The notes: generated by a model from the letters alone, not told the origin. 64,000 bases of DNA from Dolomedes plantarius (GCA_907164885.2 OU015490.1:225535554-225599553); one strand, 5' to 3'; counted from the stretch's first letter, positions 1-11,741 are shown. A program made the numbers and translations.

Positions 1-338
1 GATGATTTTAAAGAGCTGTTTAATACAGAATAGTTTATTATAATTAATACCTTGAAATCAACAACATACCAATCTGATAGCAAAAATCTTGAAAGTAACA
101 TGAAATAAACTTAAGTAAACTGTAACAAATCAAAATAGTTTTCTTAAGTAAGTACTATTAAAATATTTAACTATTTATTGACACATATATTTAATATTGT
201 ACTCTGTCTCTTTAATTTGTTTATTATTTATTACAAACATACATATTTTCAATTTAGTACTTTAATTTTGGTACTTTGATAAATTCTATTTGACATCTCT
301 GCTATACATAATTAATAAAATTACAATTATTACTGCCT
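1..338. other. AT-rich spacer, nothing recognised
   Basis: Unique-looking AT-rich sequence. I see no supported gene, repeat or terminal motif. Confidence 0.6.
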
Positions 339-672
339 ATGCGCAGCTTAAATCGAATTCTGGCGCGTGGATCATCTTCCTTAAATCGGGGTGGCGATTT
401 AGCAAGCAGTGCCCATGCGCAGCTTAAATCGAATTCTGGCGCGTGGATTGTCTTTCTTAAATCGGGGGGTGGCGATTTAGCAAGCAGTGCCCATGCGCAG
501 CTTAAAGCGAATTCTGGCGCGTGGATTGTCTTCCTTAAATCGGGGTGGCGATTTAGCAAGCAGGGCGCATGCGCAGCTTAATTCGAATTCTGGAGCGTGG
601 ACCGTTTTCCTTAATCGGGGTGGCGATTTAGCAAGCAGGGTGCATGCGCAGCTTAAATCGATGTTGGCGCGG
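339..672. repeat. Tandem repeat, about 76-bp unit, 4.4 copies
   Basis: The motif ATGCGCAGCTTA recurs at 339, 415, 493, 569 and 643, giving periods of 76, 78, 76 and 74 bp. Each unit carries GAATTC, a GGCGCG stretch and GGCGATTTAGCAAGCAG. The array is far more GC-rich than its surroundings. Because the period is not a multiple of three throughout, the open frames across it are by-products of low stop density rather than genes. Confidence 0.9.
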
Positions 673-704
673 GGCCGTAACTGCATTTATTCCGAATTCC
701 GGAA

Positions 705-949
705 TATCGCGGTCGCTGATGTCGGTGCTATATCGATGTAGTGCGTTACATCGAAATTTTGTAAACGATGTTAGCTCTAAATCGCATCGTCGATATTAGT
801 ACTAAATCGAGATTTGGAACATCGCGGTCGCGGATGTCGGCGTATATCGATGTAGTGCGTTAAATCGGAATTTCGATATTACGCAAACCATGTTAGCTCT
901 AAATCGCATCGTCGATATTAGTACTAAATCGATATTTGCGTTACATCGA
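705..949. repeat. Tandem repeat, about 116-122-bp unit, two copies
   Basis: ATCGCGGTCG occurs at 705 and 821, and TCGTCGATATTAGTAC at 787 and 909. The two units share most of their length and are rich in ATCGAT-like words. The second unit runs directly into the truncated end of the BEL/Pao Gag relic, so the array may have replaced the downstream part of that element. Confidence 0.85.
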
Positions 950-1660
950 TATAAAGCCCAGCCCTAGTAGGTGTGTATATAATTCCGTGATGCTTGTTCT
1001 CAGGGCGGGAAGGTCGTTGGAATCTTTTATCGGGCGGATGGCTAATATTTTTTGAATGTGGTAATCAATAGTTCTATCGGTATTCTCGCATCTCTTCTTT
1101 AATATTTGTATTATATCCGGGTAGTTTTCAGCTGTCACTGCGAATCCGGCTATTGTTTTGGCTGCCTCTCCATCCAAAAGAGAGATTAAATAATTCAATT
1201 TTTCCACTCGGGATAATTCTTTCCGGTTGTTGATGGTGGATTCAAATGTTTGCCAAAACGACATCTAAGTGGTTATGTCTCCGTGAAATTTTTTTAGTTC
1301 TATTTTTGGCAATTTTGCGGTGATGGGTTTCGTATCTTTAGTAGAGAGATTGTCAGTTGATTTGTCTTCCAGGACTTCCTTCTCTTGTGTTATTTCAATA
1401 ATCCTATGTATGGTTTCAAGTATTTTAGTTTGATAGGTCTCTGAGCTTTCCATATCCATATCTAGTTCTCCTTCTTCCGTTATCATGTCTGCAACGTTTT
1501 TATCCAAATCATATAATTCTTGCCGCTTCATTTCCAGTTGATCCTTTAGTGCATGTAATTTACTTTTATATCCTGGCTGTTGTTGAATTTCTTCGAATTG
1601 TTTAATTAGTCGAGAAACAGAGCCCCTCTGAGCTTTTCTTGTTTTCTTCAGAACTTCCAT
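941..1660 (-). pseudogene. BEL/Pao-type retrotransposon Gag relic (DUF1759-like)
   Basis: Read from 1660 downward, the frame gives a basic, coiled-coil-like N-terminus of about 110 residues. It then shows the typical BEL/Pao linker LPKIELKKFHGD, an SFWQTFE segment, LLDGEAAKTIAGF and a YPDIIQILKKRC segment. This is the conserved order of the Pao Gag core (DUF1759). The protein would package element RNA in cytoplasmic particles. One in-frame TAG at 1265-1267 interrupts the frame just before the SFWQTFE segment; otherwise the frame is open. The C-terminal part, including any zinc knuckle, and all of pol are absent, because the sequence passes into the tandem repeat near 950. Family assignment is from recognised motifs; no alignment was run. 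Confidence 0.8.
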
Positions 1661-1737
1661 CTTTTAAAAAACGAAACTGTCTTTCAACTATATTATCAGT
1701 GAGCTATCACCGCATTCTCTTCCTCCGTAACGTGGGT

Positions 1738-2484
1738 GACACATGATACCCTGCTCGGTTCGGTGTGGGGAATTGGGAAGCAAGGCTCGTCCGCCATGTT
1801 TGTCCTTCTTGTCTTCTATTGCCTTAAAAATGCATATAAGTCCATTTAATCAATTTGGTTTCTTCTTATTAAAGTCCATTAGGTGTTCCTTCGCAAAGTA
1901 ACATTCTTGTCGACTTGTGACATCCCACCACCTGATTCCATAACACATTCAATAAGTACAAAAAAACGAGGCAAAGTTCTATAAAATTGCAGTCCTTTAT
2001 TTCAGAAGAGTTGGGAGCGGATATCAGAGCGTCTTTCTAGCATGACGCGAAACATACAAGTGCTTACAAAGACAGACAATCGCAGACTGCCTCTTAGTCA
2101 GGGGCTGTACCAAAGTCAGCGACTGTTTACATGAACACAGATGTTTTTCGTGGGTGGTATACTATTAAGAAGCACATTGGGTGCGCTTTATCTTTATGAT
2201 ATTGTTTGACACTTTTGATCCTTTATCTCTGGCACCTGCAGCCATTGTCTCTGAGATATTGTGAACTGCGGATTTTAGATGACTAGAGACGGGGTTTTGT
2301 TACTCCTTCTGGGCGGCATGGCTAATAATCCTATCAACTGAAAAGAATTTATTGTGTTATTTTCCCCACTGGAATTTGCAGATGTTCACTTGCTTTTGGG
2401 TGGGCTATTTCTGAGAGAAAGGGTCCTCTCTTAACAGATGTGGGACCCGAATTATAGAAATAGACGAGATTCAACTTATAATGT

Positions 2485-2489
<5 letters not shown>
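1738..2489 (-). repeat. Possible 5' LTR of the BEL/Pao relic
   Basis: Upstream of the Gag start (minus strand) lies about 750 bp that can be read as TGTGACATTATAAG...ATGTGTCA, a TG...CA segment with short inverted ends. It has a minus-strand AATAAA at 1996-2001, as expected inside an LTR. No second copy is present in the window, and I do not see a convincing tRNA primer-binding site after its 3' edge, so the boundaries are tentative. Confidence 0.3.

Positions 2490-2550
<61 letters not shown>
2487..2550. repeat. Compound (CA)n(TA)n microsatellite
   Basis: A short CA run is followed by about 27 TA units. Confidence 0.95.
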
Positions 2551-2552
<2 letters not shown>

Positions 2553-3712
2553 CATACATATAAATACATTAATAACAATGGTTACACTCACATATTACAT
2601 ACGAATGGGTGGGTGGTAACCTGTAGCTATTTAACACTTTATATGAGCTCATAAATAATATAAAAAAATGCATTTTACCTAAGTTGACTTTAAGCTATAT
2701 ATATATAAGGGAGAAGAAGGAAGGAAAGGCAATATAGCACAGAACCGAGAAGGGCATGCCCAGTAGACTAAGGCCTCTCAGGATCTTTCGGAGCAAGCAT
2801 TCTTCATGGATTCCAAGTGGTGAAGCCCGGCATCTAGTACGGCCATGGGTGACGATATATCTGCAGCTCCCGGAGAACCGGTCTGATTCTCCCAGCCCGA
2901 TTATCTCCCAGAGCAAAACTTTTCTTCGCCCCCGCTTCGCCTGAGCTGTATCAAGGGATACACGTAAAATAGTGCTACCTCGCGCAGAGCACCGAGGCCA
3001 GATGATTATTTCGTACGCTGATAATCTTTCATATTTGTGGAAGTTAAATGCCAAATTATTTTTTTTCTTGAATTACCTCTTGTTTCTGGTTAGATTTTAT
3101 TCAATGATTTATTTTTTTTTTTCACGGCGGACCCCCGCCGTTCACCAAGCACTGTATTCTTCCGCGGGAGGGGAGGACGGTCCGAGGAAGCAAGAGATGG
3201 AGAAGTAATCAACATTCCATTGATCTGCTACACAGATTTCTGCTTCACCCCTATATCGAGGGGCCCGGCGAACGTGAGAGGCGAGAAATGGCACGCAAGT
3301 ACGTATTGAATTACTGCTTAGCAACAGAGAGAAAGAAGTTTACCAAAGATTTTGCATAGTTTTAAGGGGAAACTGGAATATAAGAACATTTACCTTTATA
3401 CATAATAATTTAAAATTTTAACTACTCACCAGCCAGCCAACAGTACATATCAGCCACCTTACAATTAAAAAAAATATTTTTTTTTAAAACTTAAGTGCAT
3501 CTTCGCACATAATAACAAGTACTTCTTACATTAAATGACAATTTAAATACATAACCTCTGCGAGGAGTGTTGAATAAGACCAATACAATCCTTAATTGTA
3601 GCACAAACAGACATAACTTTCAACTATTACATATACAAACAAACGTTCAAACATCCCAAAATGAACAAGTTTAAGGGTTCTAAATGAACCGTAACACCAA
3701 GATACAAGGGAG
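2551..3712. other. Spacer with two GC-richer patches, no gene assigned
   Basis: The patches at about 2755-3005 and 3120-3300 are clearly more GC-rich than their surroundings. Open frames of 119 and 78 residues cross them, but the translations have no domain, signal or composition I recognise. They could be unrecognised non-coding repeat sequence. Confidence 0.4.
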
Positions 3713-4870
3713 GGAGGGTATTAAATAATGGAAACACCGCTTTTAAAAGCACAAACGCTGCGGCTTATGCAAATTATGATGACGACATCAATGGACAACA
3801 GAGGTTTATCATTCGGTGAAGTACGAGTATCGCACGTAGTAGTATAGTCGATGAAGAATTAGCTGTTCTGGAATTAATGTACAAAATGTCAGACTGGAGT
3901 AACTTGCAGAAAGTTATTGATAATTGGCGCGAGGCTTCTGTAACTGGCAACGGACAGAAAATGTCAGTATATCATGACTCACAGCATAAAAGATTATGAC
4001 ACGTTACAGAAATGAATAAGGCATTGTATCTAACGTAAATAGCGAGGAAGTCCCATGCAGATATATTCGAGGGATAGGAAGAACTTGGTACGGATTGCAC
4101 TACGAAAATCTAAGACTACATACAATACAGAAAATAGTAGCAGATGTGAAAACGAGTAGTGAGATTCCTTTTTTTCAGTAATAACAATTCATTGGAAGCT
4201 GCATAAAGCTAGTATTTATGGTCGGGATGCAATCGAAGAAAACAATCATTATTGACGTCAATGCAAGAAAACGGGTCCAATGGTGCGACGTACATAAAAA
4301 CCAGTATCATAAGATTAGCAACGGTTATCTGGATGGATGAATCGATCTTCCCATTGTATCTATCACTGGTAGAGTATATCTTGGAGAACACCTTCCGAAG
4401 CATACTGTTCCAACTGCTCGGTGTCCCTGCACTATCAGAAATGGCGGGGGCTTATTGACGCTGTGACATGCTATCTCTTCCTTAATTGCTCTCTAGAATC
4501 CTTAATTGCTCGTCAACGTCCTGTGACGTCGTAGGTATACGAAACTATTCTGGCTAACCACTCATAATATGGTTGAGATGTTATTCCTTATAGTCCGCTT
4601 GTGTTTCCATGACGATAATGCACCCATGCATAAGACGAGGCGAAACAAGTCAACATGTAGTTTTAATAGCAGAAAATGGTATATACCTTCACCACTTCAC
4701 CTGACCTTAAGTTGCTGAACATTTGTGTGAACATATAAGGAGAAAGGTCTGATCATGTTGTCCCTCTCTGACATCAATGGAACAGTGTAGACATATGCTG
4801 CATGATGAATGGAACCAAATTCCACTATATTATACTGGACTTATAGAACCCTATCCCATATCGAATTCCT
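3713..4870 (+). pseudogene. Decayed Tc1-like transposon with transposase remnants
   Basis: The left end (from about 3713) reads GGTATTAAATAATGGAAACACC and matches the ends of the deleted element at 44856-45484. Transposase traces are spread over all three plus-strand frames. These are KVIDNWREASVTG (linker after the HTH) near 3910, NARKRVQWCDVHKNQ near 4260, WMDESIFPLY (first catalytic D) near 4335, a VYVWR-like segment after it, and LHDEWNQIPL near 4800. The last is the usual Tc1 C-terminal helix before the final arginine-rich tail. Many frameshifts and stops show it is long dead. The 3' inverted repeat was not found. Confidence 0.75.
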
Positions 4871-6798
4871 GGTTTTTGCTAGTCAAGGATAGGCTGAGAA
4901 TTTATTGATAAAAAGATCTGAAGAAACGATTTGTTTGCATTATTTTGATACCTCCTTTGTATCTCTGTGAGAAGATTATTTCAGTAAAGAAATATGGGCA
5001 GCTGGTTTAGAAAAATAATATAGGCCTGACATGACATGATTACTTTTCCGTGTGTTGTCAGTGACAATGATATATAAATATATAAAAGATATTTTTTTTC
5101 TTTCTGGATCTTTCTTATATAATCTTCATTTCTCAGAAAATTTAACTCATCATTTTTCGCTTGGATAAATGAAATGAAGGTAGACATAATAATTTATCTT
5201 CACGCGGTTATCACATCGATGAATTAAAAAAGTTATTACAGTTTTGAGAAATATATGTTTCTTTACTGAAAGTAATCGACGTATCTTCAAGCTGAATTAA
5301 ACATCCGCGAAGTACAGTTTTTTTTCAGTTTTCTAACCGTATGTATTTAGTTGTTAAATATTTCTTTCAAGGCATGGGCAAGACATTTCAACTATTGATT
5401 TTCTATTCGTGAAGTTTACATATTGTACCTGATTGTTTTGCGTCAAAAGTTACTTTCAAAGCAAAAAATTTCAAATAAAGGATTGTTTCTCTACTTTTCA
5501 ATTTGTTAATATATTCTTCAATGACAAAGTAAGCAAAGCGTTAAGGCAAAGCGCCATCATTAGAAAATTTTGAATTTTCTGATGTTGATGTTTAGAATTT
5601 GTGATAAAAGTGAATAAAACGGTCTGATTTGGCAAAATTTGGCGCGATTTCTTTTTCGCCCAAAACTTTGTCTCCAAAATCTCGTTTTCGCAGACCTGTT
5701 AGGCTTAAACTGCTAAATGTAAACAAATGTAGCAACCAAGAAAGAATAAATAAGTTGGAGAAAAAACCTTACCGTTGGCTTTACGAAACTCGTAGGTACA
5801 CACGGGAATCTTCGCTTCGCTCAGATAAGCCTTGCTACCACTTCGCTACGCTCCGTTACGCATCCATCCAGAAGCATTACAGAAAATCTCCCGCCGCTGG
5901 CCTGTAGTACAGTTAAACAAACTGACCGCTAGCTGTAGCGGTCAGTAAAACAAAGCTTACGCTGGTTGTATGAAGTCATAGGCGTAACGGCAATTCTCCA
6001 TACAAAAACCTATTACACACCTGTTTCCCGTAAAATCCATCTTAAACCAACAAACAATACTGGCGCCCATAATCACAAGGTTTTCTCCAAATTGGCGAAA
6101 AATAGACCTGACCGTTTTATACACTCTAGCCGAATTTGTTTCCGATCTTAGACTCAATATACGAATTCAAAGCAATTAAGCTTTCTTCCTCAGGGGCAGG
6201 GTGGAAAAATACTTACGCAGAAAGCCAAGGCTTTAATAATGGCCTCCAGGGAGTGTTGCTGTTTATATTAGTAATGTTATGAAGAAGGAATTGCTATCAC
6301 GAGAAGCCAAAAGAAAAAACAAGAGAGAGAAGAAATCATGGAAGGGTGAAAACCCAAGAATCATAAAGGCATGCGAAGGGATAGAACCTGTTGTCACTAA
6401 CCAGTTTCAACAAGTGGTTTTAAAAGTTTTTTTAAAAGACATGTGCTTTATGTATTTCGGACTCACTGGTATTCCCGCAGTTCGAGCTGGACTTAACCAG
6501 ACTCATGGCTACACTAACGAACGAGTTAATACATATTTACATTTTGAATATCTTTTGACTTTGAATATCTTTTTGAGGATATGGTAACTCCAGAGCATAT
6601 TTTTCCACAACGTATACGCCTGATCACAAACAAAAGCGAACAGGGGAGAAATAACTAAAGAAAGACAATCTTTTCATTTCCTATTTCTCATTGCCCTTTC
6701 TCTTCCTGGCAGTGATCATTATGTCACACGACGCCGGAAATCAAAGATATACGTTTGTCAAACAAATGACACAAAACTCATGGGTGGGGAGAAATTAG
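4871..6798. other. AT-rich spacer, no recognised gene
   Basis: No ORF here has recognisable homology. The 92-residue frame at 5629-5907 and the 102-residue frame at 6279-6587 have no domain I know. A short perfect hairpin is listed separately. Confidence 0.5.
5921..5946. other. Perfect 10-bp hairpin
   Basis: ACTGACCGCT and its exact reverse complement AGCGGTCAGT are separated by 6 nt. Nothing around it suggests a terminator or a mobile-element end, and no function is assigned. Confidence 0.6.
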
Positions 6799-6917
6799 CT
6801 ATTAATAATAATAATAATAAATAATAATTTATAATATATAATAATAATAGATGTAGTAATAGAATAATTTTAGCAATAGTAGTTATCGAAGTAGTTATAA
6901 TAGAAGTAGCAATATAA
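6799..6917. repeat. Left part of the trinucleotide-rich satellite, split by a Helitron
   Basis: An (AAT)n run is followed by a piece of the same TAG/AAT-rich satellite seen at 7667-9410. The piece contains GTAGTAATAGAATAATTT and GTAGTTATAATAGAAG. It ends at 6917, exactly where the Helitron starts. Confidence 0.85.
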
Positions 6918-7666
6918 TCTCTATATGTAAACAGTTCCGTAACTGACTAACTGGACTGATTGACTGACTGACTGACTGACAGACCAACGCACAGACCAAA
7001 CCGCTGAGGACCTAAAGGGCTGAAATTTTGCATGGCGATTCTTCTTATAGTGTAGGGGGTGCACTAAGAAGATTTTTGAAAAATTCTTCTTGGATTTTTA
7101 AAATTAAATTTTTAATCTTTTTTGTACCATGTCTTTAAGTTTGTAATTTAAATAAACAATTTGAGTGTTATAAAATTTACATCACGAGAAAGAACATAAA
7201 AATTCCTTTAAAATGAAATCTTTTTCGAATCCTTACCCTCCATTTATCATGATTGTGTGTGAATTTTTAAAGATTAATTTTTAGAATTTAATTTATTAAA
7301 TGCTGATTCACGTGATTTCTTTTTTGTCATACTTTAAATTAATTTATCGTCACGTGGCATAGCAACGAATAAATTTACAAAATTTTTTTTTTCTTTCTAA
7401 TGCGGCAGACGATTGGAAATTATCCAAAAATATTAAAATACAGTAAAAGAAATGTTCCTCAAATGTACTACATTAACTGTACATAATCTTTAGTATGTTC
7501 TATTAGATATAATTTCAATATTTTCTTCTACATTATTTTGTGTATAAAAATATCCGTTATGATTTTAAAAAATATATATATATTTTTTTTTTGGTATTAA
7601 TTGCACATATTGACCGTTGTATTTAATTTGAACGTACTCCGTAACGAATCACGGGTATTCAGCTAG
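6918..7666 (+). mobile_element. Non-autonomous Helitron (749 bp), complete
   Basis: The element begins TCTCTATATGTAAACAG followed by a GACT-rich stretch, and ends ACGGGTATTCAGCTAG. These are the 5'-TC and CTAG-3' termini expected of Helitrons. An eroded hairpin (CCGT/ACGG) lies about 10 nt before the 3' end. It sits between an A (6917) and a T (7667), the normal Helitron target, with no target duplication. It encodes no Rep/helicase, so it depended on another element. Copies or fragments of the same family lie at 59117-59940 (+), 43985-44047 (+) and 23285-23398 (-). Confidence 0.88.
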
Positions 7667-9410
7667 TTGTAATAATAAAAGCAATAGTAGAAGTAGTAAT
7701 AATAACAATACTTATAGTAGTAATAGTACTATTGGTAGGAGTAGTTGGTCTAGTAAGTGAAGTAGTCGTGATAGTAGTAAGTAACAGTACTGGTATAAAA
7801 ATAATTTATCATAATAGACAGTAATAATAATAATAATAAAAAAGGTGTTGTAATAGTAGTGATTTTAGCAGAAGCAGTTATTGCAGTAGTTATAATATAC
7901 TAAATAGAAGAAGTACTAATTATAATTGTAATACTAAAAGCAATAGTAGAAGTAGCAAAAATAGCAATACTTATAGTAGTAATAATACTAGTAGTAGAAG
8001 TAGTTGGTTTTGTAAGTGAAGTAGTCGTAATAGTAGTAGTTGTAGTAGTAATGGTAATTGAAGTACTGGTACAGCACTGTAATAGTACTGGTATTTAAAA
8101 TAATGATCATAATAGAAGTAATAATAATAATAATAAGACGTAGTAATAGCAGTAATTTTAGCAATAGCAATTATAGTAGTAGTTATAATAGTAGGTGTAG
8201 TAATTACAATTGTAATATTAAAAGCAATAGTAGAAGTAGTAATAATAGCAATACTTAAGTAGTAATAATACTACTGGTAGAAGTAAGTCTAGTAAGCAGA
8301 GTAGTCGTGATAGCAGTAATAACAGTACTGGTATTAAAAATAATTATCATAACAGTAATAATAATAATAATAATAATAATTAGACGTAGTAATATTAATA
8401 ATTTTAGCTGAAGTAGATATAGTAGTAGTTCTAATATATAGTAGAAGTAGTAATTATAATTGTAATATTAAAAACAATAGTAGAAGTAGTTGGTCTAGTA
8501 AGTGAAGTAGTCGTAATAGTAGTAGTTGTAGTAGTGATGACAATTATAGTACTAGTACAGTACCGGTACACCATTGTTAGAGTACTGGTATTAAAAATAA
8601 TGATCATATTAGCAGTAATAATAATAAAAGAAGATGTAGTAGTAGCAGTAATTTTAGCAGTAGTTATTATAGTAGTAGTTCTAATAGTAAGAGTAGTAAT
8701 TACAATTGTAATATTAAAAGCAATAGAAGAAGTAGTAATAATAGCAATACTTAAGTAGTAATAATACTACTGGTAGAAGTAGGTCTAGTAAGTAGAGTAG
8801 TCGTGATAGCAGTAATAACAGTACTGGTATTAAAAATAATTATCATAACAGTAATAATAATAATAATAATAATAATAATTAGACGTAGTAATATTAGTAA
8901 ATTTAGCTGAAGTAGATATAGTAGTAGTTCTAATATATAGTAGAAGTAGTAATTATAACTGTAATATTAAAAACAATAGTAGAAGTAGTTGGTCTAGTAA
9001 GTTAAGTAGTGGTAATAGTAGGAGTTGTAGTAGTGATGGCAATGTAAGTACTGGTACAGTACCGGTACACCATTGTTATAGTACTGGTTATTAAAAATAA
9101 TGATCATAATAGCAGTAATAATATAAAAGAAAGATGTAGTAGTAGCAGTACTTTAGCACAGTAGTAATTATAGTAGTAGTTCTAATAGTAAGAGTAGTAA
9201 TTCCAATTGTAATATTACAAAACAATAGTAGGAAGTTAGTAATAATGCATGCTTATAGTAGTTAATAGTACTGCTGGTACTAGAAGTAGTTGGTATTGTA
9301 AGTGGAGTATGTCGTAACAGTGGTAGTTGTTATAGTAGTAGTAACCGTTACGGGTTATTAAAATAATGATTATAACAGCAGTAATAATAATAATAATTAA
9401 TATTGACTAT
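7667..9410. repeat. TAG/AAT-rich satellite with higher-order periodicity
   Basis: The landmark AGTACTGGTATTAAAAATAAT recurs, with small changes, near 7787, 8083, 8325, 8580, 8819, 9078 and 9348. Spacings are about 296, 242, 255, 239, 259 and 270 bp. Alternate units resemble each other most: 8325-8579 is nearly the same as 8819-9077. The true repeat is therefore a dimer of about 496 bp. Short (AAT)n runs lie inside each unit. The long open frames over this region come from the trinucleotide bias. Confidence 0.88.
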
Positions 9411-10484
9411 GATGGTGTTGATACTAGTAACAATAACCAGATGACTCACAGAACCGATTAGGAGTTCGGAATTTTGGTACATAGGAGTAGTTTTCATAAG
9501 TACAAACATATTCAAACGTTCATTTAATGTGTATTAAAACATTACTATTTATTAAAATTGAAGTTCAATTTAAAAAAAATAGTCTTTATTATGCACCAAA
9601 AAAAGTGTGTTCTCTGACTTTAGCATATGTTAAAATGTAAGTATAATTTATATTAGAGATACTTGCAAAGTACCCCTAAATTAAATTCATCTTTTCTCCT
9701 TGCAATTTTTTTAATAACTGCTGAGAAGACAATTTTCCGAGTATTCTCAAAATTTATCTTAAGTCACGCCTATCCATTCATTCTTTTCCGAACTATTATA
9801 GGGCGAGTGAAGTTTTTGGTTTTCTTTAAAGATTCTAAAGTCTGTCTCCGCTGATGCAGCGGAAGGAAGCAAACAGAAAAATAATTTAAAGAGTTAACAC
9901 AAATTTAAAAATTTTTTCATTAAAAGTAATTTAAGATGTATGAACTAATTTGGAAAAAAATCAGTGTAGTTTGATTCTTGAATACTCCAAGGTAAATTTG
10001 TTAAGAGTTACTTTGACGTCAAAATTTGATGAATAAATTTTTTTTGAAAAATCCTTCATCGCAGATTTTCAAGAAAATTCCATTACTCTGATATTTTAGT
10101 TTTATTTCTTTATTTCTTATTTTTTGAACGTTCCGTAGGTCTAAGACGTAGCTAATAATTCGCATATTTCTTTTAATATTTTAAAACGTTTATTTAATCC
10201 CGACAGACCCGAGTTAACTGTTGGAAAAGAAGCATTGACTTTGAAATGCTTCTCACAGGATTTGATTCCGGAAGATGGTTGTTGTATGTGATTTAAGAAT
10301 TTAATTAGTATTATTTTATTTGCTTGACTAATTATGTGAAAGATAAAATCCATAGGATTTTAAGTGGGGAAAAATGGTTGAACCCACTTTCATAGATGGC
10401 GCTTCTGGCGCAGTTTGAATCCTTTGATCAGAGAGTTTCTGGACAGCATATGTGAAACACCTACTACTATGTGCTGGTGACTTG
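9411..10484. other. AT-rich spacer, nothing recognised
   Basis: No recognisable gene or repeat. The short open frames at 9663-9854 and 10141-10353 show no known domain. Confidence 0.5.
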
Positions 10485-10640
10485 AATATTAACCTTTTCC
10501 TTACGAGGTGGGATAGCATGTATCCCAAGAATATATATATAACCCCGCAAACGGCCATTCTTAAAAAAGCGGTATGAAATTTACTTGTTAAGAAGGAATC
10601 GAAAAATGGGCCCCGTAAGTTAAAGGTTAAAGATGTTACG
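10485..10640 (-). repeat. Dispersed repeat 'R', uninterrupted copy
   Basis: Read on the minus strand it contains a segment ending TTTCATACC..., then GGCCGTTTGCGGGGTTATATATATA, then TTCTTGGGATACATGCTATCCCACC. The same two halves occur on the plus strand at 28190-28280 and 30222-30290, where about 1.9 kb of other sequence separates them at the TA stretch. The type of element is unknown. Confidence 0.7.
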
Positions 10641-10654
10641 CCTTATTTGATTAT

Positions 10655-10889
10655 CGTCGATGAGTGAGATACTACAGAATTTTACAACATTAGACCAATG
10701 AATCACAACACAGATCTGAACCACCGATGCTGATACCATTTTTGGTCCATCAGCCAGGAAGATTTGTATTGTGGTTCAGTGGTCTAATGTAGTATAATTC
10801 AGTAGTATCTCACTCATCGACGGCATACTACAGAATTATACTACATTAGACCACTGAACCACAACACAGATCTGAACCACCGATGCTGA
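10655..10889. repeat. Foldback: inverted 63-bp pair plus a third direct copy
   Basis: 10655-10717 and 10760-10822 are inverted copies (about 89% by eye) that begin with CGTCGATGAGTGAGATACTAC. A third copy, in the orientation of the first, runs from 10824 to 10889. It includes the CAGATCTGAACCACCGATGC segment also present at 10711-10730. The third copy stops exactly where the Gypsy LTR begins. Confidence 0.8.
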
Positions 10890-11362
10890 TGTTATGTTAA
10901 GGAAAGCTAAGCTGGCCGAAAATGGCGATACGTATAAATTGAGTTGTGAAGATAAAGTTACTATTTTACTTATATTAATATTTTGACTTTAGTAATAACA
11001 CAGAAAGGTTGTCTCCGGCAACACTTATTTAAAGCTTAGAAGTCAAGTTAGAGAATAAATACACATAACCTAGTTAACCGATAGACTGCAAGACTCACGT
11101 GCTAAGAAAAGTTCTACGTACATAGTTCACTCAATATAGGCAAAGCAAATTACGAATTAAGATAAGTGAAAAAGTGAAAGCATAGACAATTTAGTTAAGG
11201 AGCAAAAATAAATTATTTATTTAAAATGAATCAAGAATTAACAGTTACAAAATGGTCATGAAAAATATACTTAGGCCTTATCGGCACTGCCATGCCGCAC
11301 TCACCACTCGCTCCCCGCCTGACTCGTGAAAGGCTCACTTACAGAGTGCACGTCCCAAAGGC

Positions 11363-11734
11363 CAGTGTTGCCAACTTGGGGGTTTTCCCCCTAAATTTGG
11401 GGGTAAGTTAGATGAAAAGGGGTGTTTTCAGGGGCCACTTTTTTTTAGGGGAATTTTGAAGGGGGGGGAACATTTTTTTAATATTTTGTACAATCGAGAC
11501 GCGTTATTTTATTAGATTATAAGTTCCATACATAGTGGAAATGTAAATCAACCCTCCATTTCATTATGTAAGTGTGTATTTTCTATTTATTTCAATTTAT
11601 CTCTCAAACAGAATGCCTATTTGGAACCAGAATTTCTTTTAGGAAGGTCTAGGGTGATCTCAAGTTGGTGTTAGGGGGAACAGGGAAGTTCGAGATGGCG
11701 CTAGGGGAGGCGCTTCGTAGAGGTTGGCACACTG
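11363..11734 (-). mobile_element. Internally deleted hAT element (372 bp)
   Basis: It starts CAGTGTTGCCAACTTGG and ends CCTCTACGAAG-complement then GGTTGGCACACTG. Its left end is the reverse complement of the right end of the neighbouring element 11742-13334, and its right end matches that element's left end. It is therefore a short derivative of the same family in opposite orientation. Flanking 8-mers are CCAAAGGC (11355-11362) and CCAAATGC (11735-11742), an 8-bp target duplication with one mismatch, as expected for hAT. Confidence 0.85.
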
Positions 11735-11741
11735 CCAAATG

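Noticed and set aside
339..741. Repetitive-protein ORFs (80-84 residues) in both strands
   Set aside because: They follow the 76-bp tandem repeat in several frames at once; no start context or function.
2695..3054. 119-residue minus-strand ORF in a GC-richer patch
   Set aside because: No recognised domain; competing frames are equally open, so it is not supported as a gene.
6279..6587. 102-residue plus-strand ORF beginning with a lysine-rich stretch
   Set aside because: Composition is that of AT-rich random sequence; no homology recognised.
7988..8758. 60-74-residue open frames rich in N/S or V/I
   Set aside because: They arise from TAG/AAT trinucleotide bias of the satellite; the periods of the array are not multiples of three.
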